DNA from: Calendula officinalis
Lineage: Eukaryota; Streptophyta; Magnoliopsida; Asterales; Asteraceae
Direction: 5' to 3'
Length of the DNA stretch: 64,000 bases
Assembly (NCBI GenBank): GCA_963853835.1
Contig: OY970832.1
Location: 38,472,063-38,536,062, forward strand
The notes under the pieces are model-generated. The model did not search any database. It had not been told where the DNA came from and was given only the letters and a program-made list of their open reading frames with translations. Every line of letters begins with the position of its first letter. Positions within the stretch are counted from its first letter, which is position 1. Positions 1 to 11,697 of this stretch are shown here, piece by piece. A program made the translations under genes and the position numbers.

Positions 1-3000
1 AAGGCGCAAGGCTCCAGAGTCAAGGCTCAAGTCTCATGTTTTAAGGCTCAAGGCTCAAGTCTCATGTTTTAAGGCTCAAGTCTCAAGTCTCAAGGCTCAA
101 GGCTCGAAGCTCAACCCTCAAGGCTCAGACTCAAGGCTCAACGCTCAAGGCTCAAGACGCAAGGATCAACGCTCAAGGCTCAAGTCTGAAGGCTCAACGC
201 TCAAGGCTCAAGGCTCAAGGCTCAAGGCTCAAGGCTCAAGGCTCAAGGCTCAAGGCTCATGGCTCAAGGCTCAAGACGCAAGGATTAACGCTCAAGGCTC
301 AAGGCTGAAGGCTCAAGGCTGAAGGCTCAAGGCTGAAGGCTCAAGGCTCAAGGCTCATGGCTCAAGGCTCAAGACGCAAGGCTCAAGGCTGAAGTCTCAA
401 GGCTCAAGGCTCAAGGCTCAAGGGTCAAGGCTTAAGGCTCAAGGCTCAAGGCTCAAGACTCGAGGCTCGAGGCTCAATGCTCGAGGCTCGAGGCTCGAGG
501 CTCGAGGCACAAGGCTCAGGCTCAAGGCTCAAGGTTCAAGGCTCGAGGCTCATGGCTCATGGCTCCAGGCTCCAGGCTCCAGGCTCAAGGCTCAACGCTC
601 AAGGCTCAAGACTCAAGGCTCAACGCTCAAGGCTCAAGGCGCAACGCTCAAGGCTCAAGGCTCAAGGAACAAGGCTCAACGCTCAACGCTCAACGCTCAA
701 GGCTCAATGCTCAAGGCTCCAGGCTCAAGGCTCCAGGCTCAAGGTTCAACGCTCCAGGCTCGAGGCTCAATGCTCGAGGCTCAATGCTCCAGGCTCAATG
801 CTCCAGGCTCAAGGCTCAAGGCTCAAGGCTCAAGGCTCATGGCTCAAGGCTCAAGACGCAAGGATTAACGCTCAAGGCTCAAGGCTGAAGGCTCAAGGCT
901 GAAGGCTCAAGGCTGAAGGCTCAAGGCTCAAGGCTCATGGCTCATGGCTCAAGGCTCAAGACGCAAGGCTCAAGGCTGAAGTCTCAAGGCTCAAGGCTCC
1001 AGGCTCAAGGCTCAAGGATCAAGGCTCAAGGCTCAAGGCTCAAGGCTCAAGGCTCAAGGCTCGAGGCTCAAGGCTCATGGCTCATGGCTCCAGGCTCCAG
1101 GCTCAACGCTCAACGCTCAAGGCTCCAGGCTCAACGCTCAACGCTCAAGACTCAAGGCTCAACGCTCCAGGCTCAAGGCGCAACGCTCAAGGCTCCAGGC
1201 TCAAGGAACAAGGCTCAACGCTCAAGGCTCAAGGCTCAATGCTCAAGGCTCCAGGCTCAAGGCTCCAGGCTCAAGGCTCAATGCTCAAGGCTCCAGGCTC
1301 CAGGCTCAAGGCTCGAGGCTCAAGGCTCGAGGCTCGAGGCTCGAGGCTCGAGGCTCCAGGCTCCAGGCTCAAAGGCTCAAGGCTCAAGGCTCAAGGCTCA
1401 ATGCTAAACGCTCAAGGCTCAAGGCTCAAGGCTCAAGGCTCAAGGCTCAAGGCTCAAGGCTCAAGGCTCAAGGCTCAAGGCTCAAGGCTCAAGGCTCAAG
1501 GCTCAAGGCTCCATGCTCGAGGCTAAAGGGTCAAGGCTCCAGGCTCCAGGCTCTAGGCTCCAGGCTCAAGGCTCCAGGCTCAAAGCTCAAGGCTCAAGGC
1601 TCAAGACTCAAGGCTGAAGGCTCAAGGGTCAATGCTCAATGCTCAAGGCTCAAGGCTCAAGGCTCAAGGCTCAAGGCTCAACGCTCAAGGCGAAACGCTC
1701 AAGGCTCAAGGAACAAGGCTCAACGCTCAACGCTCAAGGCTCAAGGCTCAATGCTCAAGGCTCCAGGCTCAAGGCTCTAGGCTCAAGGCTCAAGGCTCGA
1801 GGCTCCAGGCTCGAGGCTCCAGGCTCGAGGCTCGAGGCTCCAGGCTCCAGGCTCGAGGCTCCAGGCTCGAGGCTCGAGGCTCCAGGCTCCAGGCTCAAGG
1901 CTCCAGGCTCAAGGCTCAAGGCTCAAGGCTCAAGGCTCAAGGATCAAGGCTCAAGGATGGAGGCTGGAGGCTCAAGGCTCAAGGCTCCAGGCTCGAGGCT
2001 CCAGGCTCAAGGCTCCAGGCTCCCGGCTCCAGGCTCTAGGCTCAAGGCTCCAGGCTCAAGGCTCAAGGCTCAAGGCTCAACGCTCAACGCTCAAGGCTCA
2101 AGGCTCAACGCTCAAGGCTCAAGACTCAAGGCTCAACGCTCAAGGCTCAAGGTGCAACGCTCAAGGCTCAAGGCACAAGGAAGAATGCTCAAGGCACAAG
2201 GCTCAAGGCTCATGGCTCAAGGCTCAAGACGCAAGGCTCAAGGCGCAAGGGTTAAGAGTCAAGGCTCAAGGCTCATGGCTCAAGGCTCAAGGCTTAAGGC
2301 TCAAGGCTCAAGGCTCAAGGCTCAAGGCTCAAGGCTCAAGGCTCGAGGCTCGAGGCTCAAGGCTCGAGGCTCAAGGCTCGAGGCTCGAGGCTCAAGGCTC
2401 GAGGCTCAAGGCTCGAGGCTCGAGGCTCAAGGCTCGAGGCTCAAGGCTCGAGGCTCAAGGCTCGAGGCTCCAGGCTCGAGGCTCCAGGCTCAAAGGCTCA
2501 AGGCTCAAGGCTCCAGGCTCAACGCTCAATGCTCAACGCTCAACGCTCAAGGCTCAAGCTCAATGCTCAAGGCTCAACACTCAAGGCTCAAGGCTCCAGG
2601 CTCAAAGCTCCAGGCTCCAGGCTCAAGGCTCCAGGCTCAAGGCTCGAGGCTCAAGGCTCAAGGCTCGTGGCTCAAGGCTCAAGGCTCGAGGCTCAAGGCT
2701 CAAGGTTCGAGGCTCGAGGCTCGAGGCTTCAGGCACAAGGCTCTAGGCGCAAGGCTCAAGAGTCAAGGCTCAAGAGTCAAGGCTCGAGTCTCATGTTTTA
2801 AGGCTCAAGGCTCAAGGCTCAAGGCTCAATGCTCAAGGCTCAAGGCTCAAGGCTCAAGGCTCAAGGCTCAAGGCTCAAGGCTCAAGGCTCAAGGCTCCAG
2901 GCTCCAGGCTCCAGGCTCGAGGATCGAGGCTCGAGGCTCGAGGCTCGAGGCTCAAAGGCTCAAGGCTCAAGGCTCAAGGCTCGAGGCTCAAGGCTCAAGG

Positions 3001-6000
3001 TTCGAGGCTCGAGGCTCGAGGCTCCAGGCTCAAGGCTCGAGGCTCGAGGCTCCAGGCGCAAGGCTCCAGGCTCAAGGCTCCAGGATTAAGGCTCAAGGCT
3101 CAAGGCTCAAGGCTCAAGGCTCAAGGCTCAATGCTCAAGGCTCAAGGCTCAAGGACTGAGGCTCGAGGCTCCAGGCTCAAGGCCCAAGGCTCAAGGCTCA
3201 ACGCTCAACGCTCAAGGCTCAAGGCTCAACGCTCAAGGCTCAAGACTCAAGGCTCAACGCTCAAGGCTCAAGGCTCAAGGATCAAGGAACAAGGCTCAAG
3301 GCTCAAGGCTCAAGACGCAAGGCTCAAGGCGCAAGCGTCAAGAGTCAAGGCTCAAGGCTCATGGCTCAAGGCTCAAGGCTCAAGGCTCAAGGCTCAAGGC
3401 TCAAGGATCAAGGCTCAAGGCTCAAGGCTCAAGGCTCAAGGCTCAAGGCTCAAGGTTCATGGCTCAAGGCTCAACACGCGAGGCGCAAGGGTCAAGAGTC
3501 AAGGCTCAAGTCTCATGTTTTTAGGCTCAAGGCTCATGGCTCAAGGCTGAAGGCTAGAGGATAAAGGCTCAAGGCTCAAAGCGCAAGGCTCAAGGCTGGA
3601 GGATCAAGGCTCAAGTCTCAAGGCTCAAGGCTCAAGGCTCAAGGCTCAAGGCTCAAGGCTCAACACTCAACGCTCAAGGCTCAAGGCTCAACGCTCAAGG
3701 CTCAAGACTCAAGGCTCAACGCTCAAGGCTCAAGGCTCAAACCGCAAGGCTCAAGGCTGGAGGATCAAGGCTCAAGTCTCAAGGCTCAAGACTCAAGGCT
3801 CAAGGCTCAAGGCTCAAGGCTCAACGCTCAACGCTCAAGGCTCAACGGTCAAGGCTCAAGACTCAAGGCTCAACGCTCAAGGCTCAAGGTGCAACGCTCA
3901 AGGCTCAAGGCTCAAGGCTCCAGGCTCAAGGCTCATGGCTCAAGGCTCAACACGCAAGGCGCAAGGGAGTCAAGGCTCAAGTCACATGTTTTTAGGCTCA
4001 AGGCTCATGGCGCAAGGCTCAAGGCTAGAGGATAAAGGCTCAAGGCTGAAAGCGCAAGGCTCAAGGCTGGAGGATCAAGGCTGGAGGATCAAGGCTCAAG
4101 GCTCAAGGCTCAAGGCTCAAGGCTCAAGGCTCAAGGCTCAAGGCTCAAGGCTCAAGGATGGAGGCTGGAGGCTCAAGGCTCAAGGCTCAAGGCTCCAGAC
4201 TCCAGGCTCCAGGCTCCAGGCTCCAGGCTCAAGGCTCAAGGCTCAAGGCTCAAGGCTCAAGGCTCAAGGCTCAAGGCTCAAGGCTCAAGGCTCAAGGCTC
4301 AATGCTCAAGGCTCAACGCTCAAGGCTCAAGGCTCAACGCTCAAGGCTCAAGACTCAAGGCTCAACGCTCAAGGCTCAAGGCGCAACGCTCAAGGCTCAA
4401 GGCACAAGGAACAAGGCTCAAGGGTCAAGGCTCATGGCTCAAGGGTCAAGACGCAAGGCTCAAGGTGCAAGGGTCAAGAGTCAAGGCTCAAGGCTCGTGG
4501 CTCAAGGCTCAAGGCTTAAGGCTCAAGGCTCAAGGCTCAAGGCTCAAGGCTCGAGGCTCGAGGCTAAAGGCTCGAGGCTCGAGGCTCGAGGCTCAAGGCT
4601 CGAGGCTCAAGGCTCGAGGCTCGAGGCTCCAGGCTCAAAGGCTAAAGGCTCAACGCTCAAGGCTCAACGCTCAACGCCCAACGCTCAAGGCTCAAGCTCA
4701 ATGCTCAAGGCTCAACACTCAAGGCTCAAGGCTCCAGGCTCAAAGCTCCAGGCTCCAGGCTCAAGGCTCCAGGCTCAAGGCTCGAGGCTCAAGGCTCAAG
4801 GCTCGTGGCTCAAGGCTCAAGGCTCGAGGCTCAAGGCTCAAGGCTCGAGGTTCGAGGCTCGAGGCTCGAGGCTCGAGGCTCGAGGCTTCAGGCACAAGGC
4901 TCAAGGCGCAAGGCTCAAGAGTCAAGGCTCGAGGCTCCAGGCTCAACGCTCAAGGCTCAAGTCTCAAGGCTCAACGCTCAAGGCTCAAGGATCAAGGAAC
5001 AAGGATCAAGGAACAAGGCTCAAGGCTCAAGGCTCAAGGCTCAAGGCTCAAGGCTCAAGACTCAAGACGCAAGGCTCAAGGAGCAAGCGTCAAGAGTCAA
5101 GGCTCAAGGCTCATGGCTCCAGGCTCAAGGCTCAAGGCTCAAGGCTCAAGGCTCCAGGCTCCAGGCTCAAGGCTCATGGCTCAAGGCTCAACACGCGAGG
5201 CGCAAGGGTCAAGAGTCAAGGCTCAAGTCTCATGTTTTTAGGCTCAAGGCTCATGGCTCAAGGCTCAAGGCTAGAGGATAAAGGCTCAAGGCTCAAAGCG
5301 CAAGGCTCAAGGCTGGAGGATCAAGGCTCAAGTCTCAAGGCTCAAGGCACAAGGCTCAAGGCTCAAGGCTCAAGGCTCAAGGCTCAAGGCTCAAGGCTCA
5401 ACGCTCAACGCTCAAGGCTCAAGGCTCAACGCTCAAGGCTCAAGACTCAAGGCTCAACGCACAAGGCTCAAGGTGCAACCCTCAAGGCTCAAGGCTCAAG
5501 GCTCCAGGCTCCAGGCTCATGGCTCAAGGCTCAACACGCAAGGCGCAAGGGAGTCAAGGCTCAAGTCTCATGTTTTTAGGCTCAAGGCTCATGGCTCAAG
5601 GCTCAAGGCTAGAGGATAAAGGCTCAAGGCTCAAAGCGCAAGGCTCAAGGCTGGAGGATCAAGGCTCAAGGCTCAAGGCTCAAGGCTCAAGGCTCAAGGC
5701 TTAAGGATCAAGGCTCAAGGATGGAGGCTGGAGGCTCAAGGATCAAGGCTCAAGGATGGAGGCTGGAGGCTCAAGGCTCAAGGCTCAAGGCTCAAGGCTC
5801 AAGGCTCCAGGCTCCAGGCTCCAGGCTCAAGGCTCCAGGCTCCAGGCTCTAGGCTCAAGGCTCCAGGCTCAAGGCTCAAGGCTCAAGGCTCAAGGCTCAA
5901 CGCTCAACGCTCAAGGCTCAAGGCTCAACGCTCAAGGCTCAAGACTCAAGGCTCAACGCTCAAGGCTCAAGGTGCAACGCTCAAGGCTCAAGGCACAAGG

Positions 6001-7357
6001 CACAAGGAACAATGCTCAAGGCACAAGGCTCAAGGCTAATGGCTCAAGGCTCAAGACGCAAGGCTCAAGGCGCAAGGGTCAAGAGTCAAGGCTCAAGGCT
6101 CATGGCTCAAGGCTCAAGGCTCAAGGCTCAAGGCTCAAGGCTCAAGGCTCGAGGCTCGAGGCTCCAGGCTCGAGGCTCCAGGCTCGAGGCTCCAGGCTCA
6201 AGGCTCGAGGCTCAAGGCTCGAGGCTCAAGGCTCGAGGCTCCATGCTCGAGGCTCAAGGCTCCAGGCTCGAGGCTCCAGGCTCAAAGGCTCAAGGCTCAA
6301 GGCTCAAGGCTCGAGGCTCAAGGCTCAATGCTCAAGGCTCAACACTCAAGGCTCAATGCTCAAGGCTCAAGGCTCAAGGCTCGAGGCTCAAGGCTCAAGG
6401 CTCAAGGATCGAGGCTCCAGGCTCCAGGCTCAAGGCCCAAGGCTCAACGCTCAAGGCTCAAGGCTCAACGCTCAAGGCTCAAGACTCAAGGCTCAACGCT
6501 CAAGGCGCAAGGCTCAAGGCTCAAGGATCAAGGATCAAGGAACAAGGCTCAAGGCTCAAGGCTCAAGACTCAAGACTCAAGGCTCAACACGCAAGGCTCA
6601 AGGCGCAAGCGTCAAGAGTCAAGGCTCAAGGCTCAAGGCTCAAGGCTCAAGGCTCAAGGCTCAAGGATCAAGGTTCAAGGCTCCAGGCTCAAGGCTCAAG
6701 GCTCAAGGCTCAAGGCTCAAGGCTCCAGGCTCCAGGCTCAAGGCTCAAGGCTCAAGGCTCAACGCTCAAGGCTCAACGCTCAAGGCTCAAGCTCAATGCT
6801 CAAGGCTCAACACTCAAGGCTCAAGGCTCCAGGCTCAAAGCTCCAGGCTCCAGGCTCAAGGCTCCAGGCTCAAGGCTCCAGGCTTAAGGCTCAAGGCTCG
6901 TGGCTCAAGGCTCAAGGCTCGAGGCTCGAGGCTCGAGGTTCGAGGTTCGAGGCTCGAGGCTCGAGGCTTCAGGCACAAGGCTCAAGGCGCAAGGCTCAAG
7001 AGTCAAGGCTCGAGTCTCATGTTTTAAGGCTCAAGGCTCAAGGCTCAATGCTCAAGGCTCAAGGCTCAAGTCTTAAGGCTCAAGGCTCAAGGCTCAAGGC
7101 TCAAGGCTCAAGGCTCAAGGCTCAAGGCTCAAGGCTCCAGGCTCGAGGATCGAGGCTCGAGGCTCGAGGCTTGAGGCTCAAAGGCTCAAGGCTCAAGGCT
7201 CAAGGCTCAAGGCTCAAAGCTCGAGGCTCGAGGCTCCAGGCGCAAGGCTCCAGGCTCAAGGCTCAAGGCTCCAGGCTCAAGGCTCAAGGCTCAAGGCTCA
7301 AGGCTCAAGGCTCAAGGCTCAATGCTCAAGGCTCAAGGCTCAAGGCTCAAGGCTCAA

Positions 7358-9527
7358 GGATCGAGGCTCGAGGCTCAAGGCTCAAGGCTCAAGGCTCAAG
7401 GCTCAACGCTCAAGGCTCAAGGCTCACCGGTCAAGGCTCAAGACTTAAGGCTCAACGCTCAAGGCGCAAGGCTCAAGGCTCAAGGATCAAGGAACAAGGC
7501 TCAAGGCTCAAGGCTCAAGGCTCAAGGCTCAAGACGCAAGGCTCAAGGCGCAAGCATCAAGAGTCAAGGCTCAAGGCTCAAGGCTCAAGGCTCAAGGCTC
7601 AAGGCTCAAGGCTCAAGGCTCAAGGCTCAAGGATCAAGGTTCAAGGCTCAAGGCTCAAGGCTCAAGGCTCAAGGCTCAAGGCTAAAGGCTCAAGGCTCAA
7701 GGCTCAAGGCTCAAGGCTCAAGGCTCAAGGCTCCAGGCTCCAGGCTCAAGGCTCATGGCTCAAGGCTCTACACGCGAGGCGCAAGGGTCAAGAGTCAAGG
7801 CTCAAGTCTCATGTTTTTAGGCTCAAGGCTCATGGCTCAAGGCTCAAGGCTAGAGGATAAAGGCTCAAGGCTCAAAGCGCAAGGCTCAAGGCTGGAGGAT
7901 CAAGGCTCAAGTCTCAAGGCTCAAGGCTCAAGGCTCAAGGCTCAAGGCTCAAGGCTCAAGGCTCAAGGCTCAAGGCTCAACGCTCAAGGCTCAAGACTCA
8001 AGGCTCAAGGCTCAAGGCTCAAGGTGCAACGCTCAAGGCTCAAGGCTCAAAGCGCAAGGCTCAAGGCTGGAGGATCAAGGCTCAAGTATCAAGGCTCAAG
8101 GCTCAAGGCTCAAGGCTCAAGGCTCAAGGCTCAAGGCTCAAGGCTCAAGGCTCAAGGCTCAAGGCTCAAGGCTCAAGGCTCATGGCTCAAGGCTCAACTC
8201 TCAACGCTCAAGGCTCAAGGCTCAACGCTCAAGGCTCAAGACTCAAGGCTCAACGCTCAAGGCTCAAGGTGCAATGCTCAAGGCTCAAGGCTCAAGGAAC
8301 AAGGCTCAAGGCTCAAGGCTCAAGGCTCATGGCTCAAGGCTCAAGACGCAAGGCTCAAGGCGCAAGGGTCAAGAGTCAAGGCTCAAGGCTCCAGCCTCCA
8401 GGCTCAAGGCTCATGGCTAAAGGCTCAACACGCAAGGCGCAACGGTCAAGAGTCATGGCTCAAGTCTCATGTTTTTAGGCTCAAGGCTCAACGCTCAACG
8501 CTCAACGCTCAAGGCTCAAGACTCAAGGCTCAACGCTCAAGGCGTAAGGCTCAAGGCTCAAGGATCAAGGAACAAGCCTAAAGGCTCAAGGCTCAAGGCT
8601 CAAGGCTCAAGGCTCAAGGCTCAAGGCTCAAGGCTCAAGACGCAAGGCTCAAGGCGCAAGCGTCAAGAGTCAAGGCTCAAGGCTCATGGCTCAAGGCTCA
8701 AGGCTCAAGGCTCAAGGATCAAGGCTCAAGGCTCAAGGCTCAAGGCTCCAGGCTCAAGGCTCAAGGCTCAAGGCTCAAGGCTCAAGGCTCAAGGCTCAAG
8801 GCTCAAGGCTCAAGGCTCCAGGATCCAGGCTCAAGGCTCATGGCTCAAGGCTCAACACGCAAGGCGCAAGGGTCAAGAGTCAAGGCTCAAGTCTCATGTT
8901 TTTAGGCTAAAGGCTCATGGCTCAAGGCTCAAGGCTAGAGGATAAAGGCTCAAGGCTCAAAGCGCAAGGCTCAAGGTTGGAGGATCAAGGCTCAAGGCTC
9001 AAGGCTCAAGGTTCAAGGCTCAAGAATGGAGGCTGGAGGCTCAAGGCTCAAGGCTCAAGGCTCAAGGCTCAAGGCTCAACGCTCAAGGCTCAAGGCTCAA
9101 GGCTCAAGGCTCAACGCTCAACGCTCAAGGCTCAAGGCTCAACGCTCAAGGCTCAAGACTCAAGGCTCAATGCTCAAGGCTCAAGGTGCAATGCTCAAGG
9201 CTCAAGGCTCAAGGAACAAGGCTCAAGGCTCAAGGCTTAAGGCTCATGGCTCAAGGCTCAAGACGCAAGGCTCAAGGCGCAAGGGTCAAGAGTCAAGGCT
9301 CAAGGCTCCAGCCTCCAGGCTCAAGGCTCATGGCTAAAGGCTCAACACGCAAGGCGCAACGGTCAAGAGTCAAGGCTCAAGTCTCATGTTTGTAGGCTCA
9401 AGGCTCAAGGGTCAACGCTCAACGCTCAAGGCTCAAGACTCAAGGCTCAACGCTCAAGGCGTAAGGCTCAAGGCTCAAGGATCAAGGAAAAAGCCTAAAG
9501 GCTCAAGGCTCAAGGCTCAAGGCTCAA
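7358..9527 (+). repeat. Heptamer-array higher-order repeat, copy 1 (~2.17 kb)
   Basis: This block and the next share a series of variant units in the same order. Paired landmarks are the GGATCG unit (7358 and 9528), CACCGG (7425 and 9595), and successive CATGTTT interruptions. The offsets I measured are 2170, 2170, 2212, 2205, 2170 and 2191 bp, all multiples of 7, so copies differ by gain or loss of whole units. Within the block the segment near 8469 is partly repeated near 9386 (917 bp, 131 units), so the structure is nested. Block edges are approximate. Confidence 0.8.
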
Positions 9528-11697
9528 GGATCGAGGCTCGAGGCTCCAGGCTCAAGGCTCAAGGCTCAAGGCTCAACGCTCAAGGCTCAAGGCTCACCGG
9601 TCAAGGCTCAAGACTCAAGGCTCAACGCTCAAGGCGCAAGGCTCAAGGCTCAAGGATCAAGGAACAAGGCTCAAGGCTCAAGGCTCAAGGCTCAAGGCTT
9701 AAGACGCAAGGCTCAAGGCGCAAGCATCAAGAGTCAAGGCTCAAGGCTCAAGGCTCAAGGCTCAAGGCTCAAGGCTCAAGGCTCAAGGCTCAAGGCTCAA
9801 GGATCAAGGTTCAAGGCTCAAGGCTCAAGGCTCAAGGCTCAAGGCTCAAGGCTCAAGGCTCAAGGCTCAAGGCTCAAGGCTCAAGGCTCAAGGCTCAAGG
9901 CTCAAGGCTCAAGGCTCAAGGCTCAAGGCTCAAGGCTCAAGGCTCCAGGCTCCAGGCTCAAGGCTCATGGCTCAAGGCTCTACACGCGAGGCGCAAGGGT
10001 CAAGAGTCAAGGCTCAAGTCTCATGTTTTTAGGCTCAAGGCTCATGGCTCAAGGCTCAAGGCTAGAGGATAAAGGCTCAAGGCTCAAAGCGCAAGGCTCA
10101 AGGCTGGAGGATCAAGGCTCAAGTCTCAAGGCTCAAGGCTCAAGGCTCAAGGCTCAAGGCTCAAGGCTCAAGGCTCAAGGCTCAAGGCTCAAGGCTCAAC
10201 GCTCAAGGCTCAAGGCTCAACGCTCAAGGCTCAAGACTCAAGGCTCAACGCTCAAGGCTCAAGGTGCAACGCTCAAGGCTCAAGGCTCAAAGCGCAAGGC
10301 TCAAGGCTGGAGGATCAAGGCTCAAGTCTCAAGGCTCAAGGCTCAAGGCTCAAGGCTCAAGGATCAAGGCTCAAGGCTCAAGGCTCAAGGCTCAAGGCTC
10401 AAGGCTCAACTCTCAACGCTCAAGGCTCAAGGCTCAACGCTCAAGACTCAAGGCTCAACGCTCAAGGCTCAAGGTGCAATGCTCAAGGCTCAAGGCTCAA
10501 GGAACAAGGCTCAAGGCTCAAGGCTCAAGGCTCATGGCTCAAGGCTCAAGACGCAAGGCTCAAGGCGCAAGGGTCAAGAGTCAAGGCTCAAGGCTCCAGC
10601 CTCCAGGCTCAAGGCTCATGGCTAAAGGCTCAACACGCAAGGCGCAACGGTCAAGAGTCATGGCTCAAGTCTCATGTTTTTAGGCTCAAGGCTCAACGCT
10701 CAACGCTCAAGGCTCAAGACTCAAGGCTCAACGCTCAAGGCGTAAGGCTCAAGGCTCAAGGATCAAGGAACAAGCCTAAAGGCTCAAGGCTCAAGGCTCA
10801 AGGCTCAAGGCTCAAGGCTCAAGACGCAAGGCTCAAGGCGCAAGCGTCAAGAGTCAAGGCTCAAGGCTCATGGCTCAAGGCTCAAGGCTCAAGGCTCAAG
10901 GATCAAGGCTCAAGGCTCAAGGCTCAAGGCTCCAGGCTCAAGGCTCAAGGCTCAAGGGTCAAGGCTCAAGGGTCAAGGCTCAAGGCTCCAGGATCCAAGC
11001 TCAAGGCTCATGGCTCAAGGCTCAACACGCAAGGCGCAAGGGTCAAGAGTCAAGGCTCAAGTCTCATGTTTTTAGGCTCAAGGCTCATGGCTCAAGGCTC
11101 AAGGCTAGAGGATAAAGGCTCAAGGCTCAAAGCGCAAGGCTCAAGGCTGGAGGATCAAGGCTCAAGGCTCAAGGCTCAAGGTTCAAGGCTCAAGAATGGA
11201 GGCTGGAGGCTCAAGGCTCAAGGCTCAAGGCTCAAGGCTCAAGGCTCAAGGCTCAAGGCTCAAGGCTCAAGGCTCAAGGCTCAAGGCTCAAGGCTCAAGG
11301 CTCAACGCTCAACGCTCAAGGCTCAAGGCTCAACGCTCAAGGCTCAAGACTCAAGGCTCAACGCTCAAGGCTCAAGGTGCATTGCTCAAGGCTCAAGGCT
11401 CAAGGAACAAGGCTCAAGGCTCAAGGCTTAAGGCTCATGGCTCAAGGCTCAAGACGCAAGGCTCAAGGCGCAAGGGTCAAGAGTCAAGGCTCAAGGCTCC
11501 AGCCTCCAGGCTCAAGGCTCATGGCTAAAGGCTCAACACGCAAGGCGCAACGGTCAAGAGTCAAGGCTCAAGTCTCATGTTTGTAGGCTCAAGGCTCAAC
11601 GCTCAACGCTCAAGGCTCAAGACTCAAGGCTCAACGCTCAAGGCGTAAGGCTCAAGGCTCAAGGATCAAGGAACAAGCCTAAAGGCTCAAGGCTCAA
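9528..11697 (+). repeat. Heptamer-array higher-order repeat, copy 2 (~2.17 kb)
   Basis: Second copy of the ~2.17-kb block, read from the same landmarks as copy 1: GGATCG at 9528, CACCGG at 9595, and the T-rich interruptions at about 10023, 10674, 11066 and 11577 (the last with the diagnostic TTTGTAGG form that copy 1 has at about 9386). The end is set where the run beginning AAGCCTAAAGG (about 11676) stops matching. It contains the longest perfect GGCTCAA run I found (9813-9945). Confidence 0.78.

Noticed and set aside
1639..3159. A 506-codon forward reading frame (and many others up to ~510 codons) in the heptamer array
   Set aside because: The frame is open only because the 7-bp unit lacks stops in any forward frame; the overlapping frames encode the same repeat and there is no start context, intron signal or codon bias.
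4761..4946. Minus-strand 61-codon frame in the heptamer array
   Set aside because: It exists only because GGCTCGA variants remove the recurring minus-strand TGA.
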